From: Pseudomonadota bacterium
GTDB taxonomy: Bacteria > Pseudomonadota > Alphaproteobacteria > Rhodobacterales > Rhodobacteraceae
DNA: 9,604 nt
Reading direction: 5' to 3'
Assembly: GCA_022573605.1 (NCBI GenBank)
Contig: JACZTQ010000108.1
Span: 1 to 9,604, forward strand
The first letter of the stretch is position 1; every line of letters starts with the position of its first letter. Both the position numbers and the translations under genes were made by a program. The notes beneath the pieces are model-generated. The model had not been told where the DNA came from. It ran no database searches and worked only from the letters and a program-made list of their open reading frames with translations. Positions 6,602-9,604 of this stretch are shown here, in pieces.

Positions 6602-7314
6602 CGCCGGCCCCCCAGGTAGAGCTCCGAGACCTCGGCGCTGTCGAGCAGCGCCCGGGCCGCGCCCTCCATCGCCACCCGTCCCGCCGCCATCACGTAGCCG
6701 CGCTGGGAGATCTTCAGCGCCTGGGTGGCGTTCTGCTCGACCATCAGCACCGCGATGCCGCCCTCGTTGACCGCCTGGATGGTTTCGAACATCTGCGCCA
6801 CCAGCGCCGGCGACAGGCCGGCCGAGGGCTCGTCGAGCAGCAGCACCCTGGGCTCGACCATCAGCGCCATGCCGAAGGCGACCATCTGGCGCTGGCCGCC
6901 GGAGAGGTTGCCGGCCCGGGCGCGGGCGCGCTCGTGCAAGACCGGGAACAGCCGGTGCACCCGCTCGAGGCGCTCCTCGAAGTGTTCGCGGTCGATCCAG
7001 GCCCCCATCTCCAGGTTCTCGCGCACCGTCAGTTGGCGGAACACGTTGGCCTCCTGGGGCACGAAGCCGACGCCGCGCCGGGCGACCTCGGAGGCGGCCA
7101 GCCCGCCGATCTCCTCGCCGCCGATCCGGATCGAGCCCTGGCGGGGGCGCACCAGCCCGGCGATGGCCTTGATGGCGGTCGATTTGCCGGCTCCGTTGGG
7201 GCCGATGATGGTGGCGATCTCGCCCACCCGCGCCGCCAGCGAGACGCCGTGGATGATGTCGCCCCGGCCATAGCCGGCATAGACCTCCTCGACCTGGAGC
7301 AGGGCCTGCGCCAT
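6598..7314 (-). CDS. livF: LivF-family ABC transporter ATPase
   Basis: 238 residues, cytoplasmic, one ABC domain. It has Walker A GPNGAGKST at 38-46, the Q-loop Gln87 in PQEANVF, signature LSGGQ at 137-141, and Walker B VLLLDEP at 157-163. In the switch position the sequence is VEQN, with Gln194 in place of the usual His; this is the normal LivF state, not a defect. The ATG at 7314 overlaps the livG stop (TGATG) and is followed at once by the family start LLQVEEVYAGYG. A longer reading from 7425 would add 37 low-complexity residues lying inside livG and is not credible. It is intact and of standard length, and with LivG it powers the importer. Confidence 0.94.
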   Translation of the reverse strand: MAQALLQVEEVYAGYGRGDIIHGVSLAARVGEIATIIGPNGAGKSTAIKAIAGLVRPRQGSIRIGGEEIGGLAASEVARRGVGFVPQEANVFRQLTVRENLEMGAWIDREHFEERLERVHRLFPVLHERARARAGNLSGGQRQMVAFGMALMVEPRVLLLDEPSAGLSPALVAQMFETIQAVNEGGIAVLMVEQNATQALKISQRGYVMAAGRVAMEGAARALLDSAEVSELYLGGRR

Positions 7315-8126
7315 CACCCCGCCCCCCCCAGATAGGCTTCGATCACCCGGCGGTCGCGGCGGATCGCCTCGAAGCTGCCCTCGGTCAGGCGGCGCCCCTC
7401 GGTCATCACGATCACCGGGTCGCACAGCGCCGCGATCATGTCCATGTCGTGCTCGACGATCAGGAAGGTCTTGCCGTGCTCCCGGTTCAGCTCCCGGATC
7501 ATGTCGCGCAGCGTGTTCATCAGCGCCGGGTTGACCCCCGCGCCGGGCTCGTCGAGCAGCACCACCGAACAGTCGATCATCAGGGTGCGGGCCAGCGCGA
7601 GCAGCTTCTTCTGCCCGCCCGAGAGATTGCCGGCGTATTCGTCGCGCAGGGCGGCGAGGCGCGATATCTCGAGCACCTCCCTGGCCCGGGCATGGACCCG
7701 GTCGTCGGCCTCGCGCACCCGGCCCGGGGTGAAAAAGACCGGCCTCAGCCGCTCGCCGAGCTGCATCTGCGGCGCCAGCATCAGGTTCTCCAGCACCGTC
7801 AGCCGGCCGAACTCGCGGGCCAGCTGGAAGGTCCGGATCATGCCCTTGCGGGCGCGCCGGTAGGAGGGCAGGCGCGAGATGTCCTCGCCGTTGAGGCGCA
7901 CCGTCCCGGCCTGGGCCCGGATCACCCCGGTGATCAGGTTGAAGGCGGTGGACTTGCCCGCCCCGTTGGGCCCGATCAGCCCCGTTATCGTCCCTTCGCG
8001 CAGGTCGAGGTCGAGCCCGTCGACGGCCTTGACGCCGCCAAAGGCGCGCACCAGGCCGCGGGCTTCGAGGACGGTGCGCGCTACCCGACGGGGTGCTGCA
8101 TGGGGTGCTGCCTGTTGTGCGGTCAT
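7314..8126 (-). CDS. livG: LivG-family ABC transporter ATPase
   Basis: 270 residues. After an 18-residue extension rich in Ala, Gln and Pro, the ABC domain starts at VLEARGLVRAFGG. Walker A GPNGAGKST is at 52-60, the Q-loop Gln101 in RTFQ, signature LSGGQ at 168-172, Walker B VVLLDEP at 188-194, and the switch His226 in VEHDMD. The insert between Q-loop and signature and the C-terminal VIEAYLGG are typical of LivG. Its ATG overlaps the tetR stop as ATGA, so regulator and transporter are co-translated. A G8 run encodes part of the C-terminal YLGGAG just before the stop, so slippage there would change only the tail. Confidence 0.94.
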   Translation of the reverse strand: MTAQQAAPHAAPRRVARTVLEARGLVRAFGGVKAVDGLDLDLREGTITGLIGPNGAGKSTAFNLITGVIRAQAGTVRLNGEDISRLPSYRRARKGMIRTFQLAREFGRLTVLENLMLAPQMQLGERLRPVFFTPGRVREADDRVHARAREVLEISRLAALRDEYAGNLSGGQKKLLALARTLMIDCSVVLLDEPGAGVNPALMNTLRDMIRELNREHGKTFLIVEHDMDMIAALCDPVIVMTEGRRLTEGSFEAIRRDRRVIEAYLGGAG

Positions 8127-8788
8127 GGCCCGGCGCTCCCCTGCGGTGGCTCGATCCGGGGCCGGTCCGGTCGGCCTTCCCGCCGGCCTGCGCCGCGGGC
8201 CAGCGAGGATCGCAGGTGCGCCTTGAGTTCGCCCAGCACGGCCTGCGTCATGCCGGGGCTGGGGGCCATGATGTTCCGCACCCGCAGCCCGCGGATCGCG
8301 CAGGTGGCGAACGACACCAGCGTCGCGCGCTCCCCGCGCGACAGGCCGGAGCCGGCAAAGACCTGATCGGCAATCTCGTCATAGGAATCGAAGAGCTGGC
8401 GCAGGGCGGCGTCGAGACGGGTGCGCAGATCGCCATCCGCCTGCGCCGCGCTCATCAGATCGAGCGACATCTTGACCGCTTCCTCGCGGAACACCCGCTC
8501 CCACATGCGATCGACGAAGGCATCGACATAGCCCGCACTCCGGCTCAACTCCTCGGACAGCCGCCGGACCTCGGCCGCCGCCTCGCGCCAGACCTCCTCG
8601 GCGGCGTCGATGATCAGATCGATCTTCAGGGGATAGTGATGCAGCAGCGCCCCGCGCGAGACCTCCGCGCGCCGCGCGATCTCGCTCATGGTGACGCTGG
8701 CATAGCCCCGCTCGGCGATCAGCGCCACGGTCGCGCGCTTCAGGCGTGCGATTGTCGAGGCGCTGCGTTCCTGCTGGCTTCGCCCCAC
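8123..8788 (-). CDS. TetR/AcrR-family transcriptional regulator
   Basis: 221 residues with a GTG start. The N-terminal domain has the TetR helix-turn-helix: helix 1 around 11-27, then VTMSEIARRAEVSRGALLHHYPLK at 32-55. The C-terminal domain (about 60-195) is helical, unrecognised and presumably binds the inducer. The last 25 residues are a charged Arg/Pro-rich tail. GTG at 8788 fits because a GAGG site lies about 5 nt before it on this strand; the ATG at 8799 is in another frame. It leads the transporter operon and overlaps livG by 4 bp. It is therefore probably an autoregulator and local repressor of uptake, relieved by the imported compound or a product. A dyad 67-90 bp upstream is the natural operator candidate. 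The inducer cannot be predicted. Confidence 0.9.
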   Translation of the reverse strand: MGRSQQERSASTIARLKRATVALIAERGYASVTMSEIARRAEVSRGALLHHYPLKIDLIIDAAEEVWREAAAEVRRLSEELSRSAGYVDAFVDRMWERVFREEAVKMSLDLMSAAQADGDLRTRLDAALRQLFDSYDEIADQVFAGSGLSRGERATLVSFATCAIRGLRVRNIMAPSPGMTQAVLGELKAHLRSSLARGAGRREGRPDRPRIEPPQGSAGP

Positions 8789-8833
8789 GACGACCTCATG
8801 CCTTTCTTGTCCCTGGTGTGTCCCTGGCCGGAC

Positions 8834-8861
8834 AATCTATCGCTAAATGGAGAGAAAACAA
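8834..8861 (-). promoter_or_regulatory. Possible tetR-liv operon promoter
   Basis: On the - strand TTGTTT (8861-8856) and TAGATT (8839-8834) are 16 bp apart. They match the sigma-70 hexamers at 3 of 6 and 4 of 6 positions. A start near 8827 would leave a leader of about 40 nt before the GTG. The -35-like box lies within one arm of the 8855-8878 dyad, so a bound TetR dimer would block it. The match is weak; location in the AT-rich island is the main support. Confidence 0.3.
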
Positions 8862-8878
8862 TCACGCAAGATTGTTTT
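8855..8878. promoter_or_regulatory. Palindromic operator candidate for the TetR regulator
   Basis: Perfect 9-bp arms AAAACAATC (8855-8863) and GATTGTTTT (8870-8878) flank a 6-nt spacer. A third copy of the half-site core ACAATC is at 8832-8837, overlapping the possible -10 box. Size and symmetry suit a TetR-type dimer site, and the position upstream of tetR suits autoregulation. A T5 run after the right arm means it could also serve as a weak + strand terminator, but no + strand gene ends nearby. Confidence 0.5.
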
Positions 8879-8904
8879 TGACGGACGGCAGTCGATCCCT
8901 CCCG

Positions 8905-8917
8905 GTTCTCCGAGAAC
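8905..8917. repeat. Short dyad GTTCTC-C-GAGAAC
   Basis: 6-bp perfect arms separated by one base, about 30 bp beyond the tetR operator candidate. It could be a second protein-binding site or chance. It shares its last base with the hairpin at 8917-8937. Confidence 0.25.
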
Positions 8918-8937
8918 GCGGCAGCCTGGCTGCCGCG
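8917..8937 (-). terminator. Hairpin, possible terminator of the deacylase gene
   Basis: CGCGGCAGC and GCTGCCGCG form a perfect 9-bp stem with a CTG loop. It lies about 160 bp downstream of the deacylase stop on the - strand and upstream of the tetR promoter region, where a terminator would be expected. The sequence after it on that strand is TTCTC, not a proper T-run, so this is a weak call. Confidence 0.35.
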
Positions 8938-9098
8938 CAATAATTCGACTGAACGGGCTGGCAATTCCGGACATAGCTCGATTTCGGCTTGAGGGTCCAT
9001 CGCCCGTGGAACTTGCTCTGGATCAATCGAGACGTTCAGATTGTGAGGATCGAGGCCCGCGGCAAGTGCCCCCTGGAGCGGCCGGGTTTCATTACCGT

Positions 9099-9604
9099 TC
9101 AGGCAAGCCGGTGCGCAAGACGAACCGCCGTTTGACCCTTCCATAGCCGCATGGACGGCATGACCAGCATGCAATCCGGGGAGGGGGTGCGAACCTCCCG
9201 GCCGCCGTCATGGCCCAGCAGCGTGCCTTCTTCGGCGATCACCTCGCCGCCTGTGAAGTCCCGCGCAAAGGTGAAGGTCTCGCCGATGATCGTGACCGCC
9301 TCGGTCACCTGGTAGACGCTCTGCTCCGGCGGGGCGGCGGGGTGAAGCTCCTCCAGCAGGGCGGCATCGGTCAGGCCGAGTCCGGCCAGGAACCGCGCCG
9401 CCGCCTCCTTGGCGAGATCGCCCGCCGTCGCGGCCCAGTGCTGGCCGCATTCGATCAGCAGCGCGGCGGCCGTGGTTTCGGGATCGCCGAAGCGGCCGTG
9501 GTCGCGCATCCGCAGACCGCCCGCATGGCCGCGGTCGACGATCACCCGATCGGGAACGCCGACCACCCGGGCAAGCCGCAACCCCTTGTCGAGCCAGCCG
9601 GCCA
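9099..9604 (-). CDS. Succinylglutamate desuccinylase/aspartoacylase-family deacylase, C-terminal part
   Basis: Partial: the reading frame is open to the right edge, so its start and its N-terminal zinc-binding region lie outside the window. The 167 visible residues begin AGWLDKGLRLARVVGVPDR and include LIECGQHW, where the Glu is in the position of the family's catalytic general base (the E-x-G segment of AstE/AspA). After it comes the small beta-rich C-terminal domain, ending with LVMPSMRLWKGQTAVRLA. The family are zinc-dependent M14-type hydrolases that remove acyl groups from N-acyl amino acids or related amides. It is on the same strand as the liv operon but 310 bp upstream, past a probable promoter, so it is likely a separate unit. 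Its placement suggests, without proving, that the locus handles an acylated or amide-linked acid. Confidence 0.8.
   Translation of the reverse strand, partial: AGWLDKGLRLARVVGVPDRVIVDRGHAGGLRMRDHGRFGDPETTAAALLIECGQHWAATAGDLAKEAAARFLAGLGLTDAALLEELHPAAPPEQSVYQVTEAVTIIGETFTFARDFTGGEVIAEEGTLLGHDGGREVRTPSPDCMLVMPSMRLWKGQTAVRLAHRLA

Larger units (their letters stand above)
8789..9098. other. 310-bp intergenic region between deacylase and tetR
   Basis: No credible gene is seen. Short open readings on both strands lack family features and ribosome sites. The half next to tetR (8830-8880) is a distinct AT-rich island in otherwise GC-rich DNA and holds the operator-like dyad and a possible promoter. 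The middle holds a short dyad and a hairpin (8905-8937). From about 8940 to 9098 nothing recognisable was found. Confidence 0.6.

Noticed and set aside
5279..6619. Long + strand frame opposite livH and livM (446 codons)
   Set aside because: Low-complexity His/Asp/Arg/Gln composition from antisense reading of membrane-protein codons.
7322..7329. G8/C8 homopolymer at the livG end as a phase-variation switch
   Set aside because: It lies only a few codons from the stop, so slippage alters just the tail. Similar G7 runs occur elsewhere in this GC-rich DNA (938-944 and 1838-1844).
7315..7425. Extended livF start 37 codons upstream
   Set aside because: It overlaps livG deeply, is Gly/Arg/Pro low-complexity, and the ATG at 7314 has a standard TGATG junction and the family N-terminus.
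7449..8366. + strand frame opposite livG and tetR
   Set aside because: Antisense shadow; the - strand carries complete Walker, signature and helix-turn-helix motifs.
8740..9174. Open frames in the tetR-deacylase gap, including this - strand one and 8847-9146 on +
   Set aside because: No family features or ribosome site; both overlap real gene ends and cross the operator dyad.
1..9604. CRISPR array, tRNA, rRNA, transposase or phage genes
   Set aside because: No regularly spaced repeats, cloverleaf sequences, rRNA segments or transposase/integrase motifs were seen on either strand.

Overview
The window is GC-rich (roughly two thirds G+C or more by eye) and tightly packed. Its gene content points to a free-living proteobacterium, most likely an alphaproteobacterium of the Rhodospirillales type: a Liv-type ABC importer headed by a TetR gene, an AMP-forming acyl-CoA synthetase, a SOUL protein, an AhpD-like protein and an Asp/Glu-racemase-superfamily enzyme. 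That placement is inference from gene content and codon use; no rRNA or tRNA gene was seen to anchor it.

Layout. Positions 1-212 are non-coding, with a hairpin and a perfect palindrome. On the + strand lie an acyl-CoA synthetase (213-1847) and an exported SOUL haem-binding-type protein (2005-2595). Between them is a 63-bp palindromic repeat that also supplies the synthetase stop codon. Everything from 2756 to the right edge is on the - strand. Read in its own direction it runs: the C-terminal part of an AstE/AspA-family deacylase (9604-9099, cut by the window edge); a 310-bp intergenic region with operator-like dyads; a TetR regulator (GTG start at 8788); livG, livF and livH; a livM remnant; a substrate-binding-protein remnant; an AhpD-like carboxymuconolactone-decarboxylase-family protein; and a two-cysteine Asp/Glu-racemase/maleate-isomerase-like enzyme.

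The - strand genes from tetR to the racemase look like one operon. tetR/livG and livF/livH overlap by ATGA, livG/livF overlap by TGATG, livH and livM are 9 nt apart, and the AhpD-like stop lies inside the racemase Shine-Dalgarno. The likely original role was regulated uptake of a small amino acid, carboxylate or aromatic acid, followed by cytoplasmic conversion by the racemase/isomerase-like enzyme, with CoA activation or deacylation by flanking genes possible. The substrate cannot be read from sequence.

The most striking feature is damage in the middle of this operon. LivM stops matching its family after about 104 residues and continues, in frame, straight into the export signal of the substrate-binding protein. 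The rest of LivM and the start of the binding protein are missing. About 195 bp further on, the binding-protein frame is broken again by a small indel at a GTGT dinucleotide. Either the importer is decaying through a deletion plus a frameshift, or the assembly is wrong here. Read-level checking would decide.
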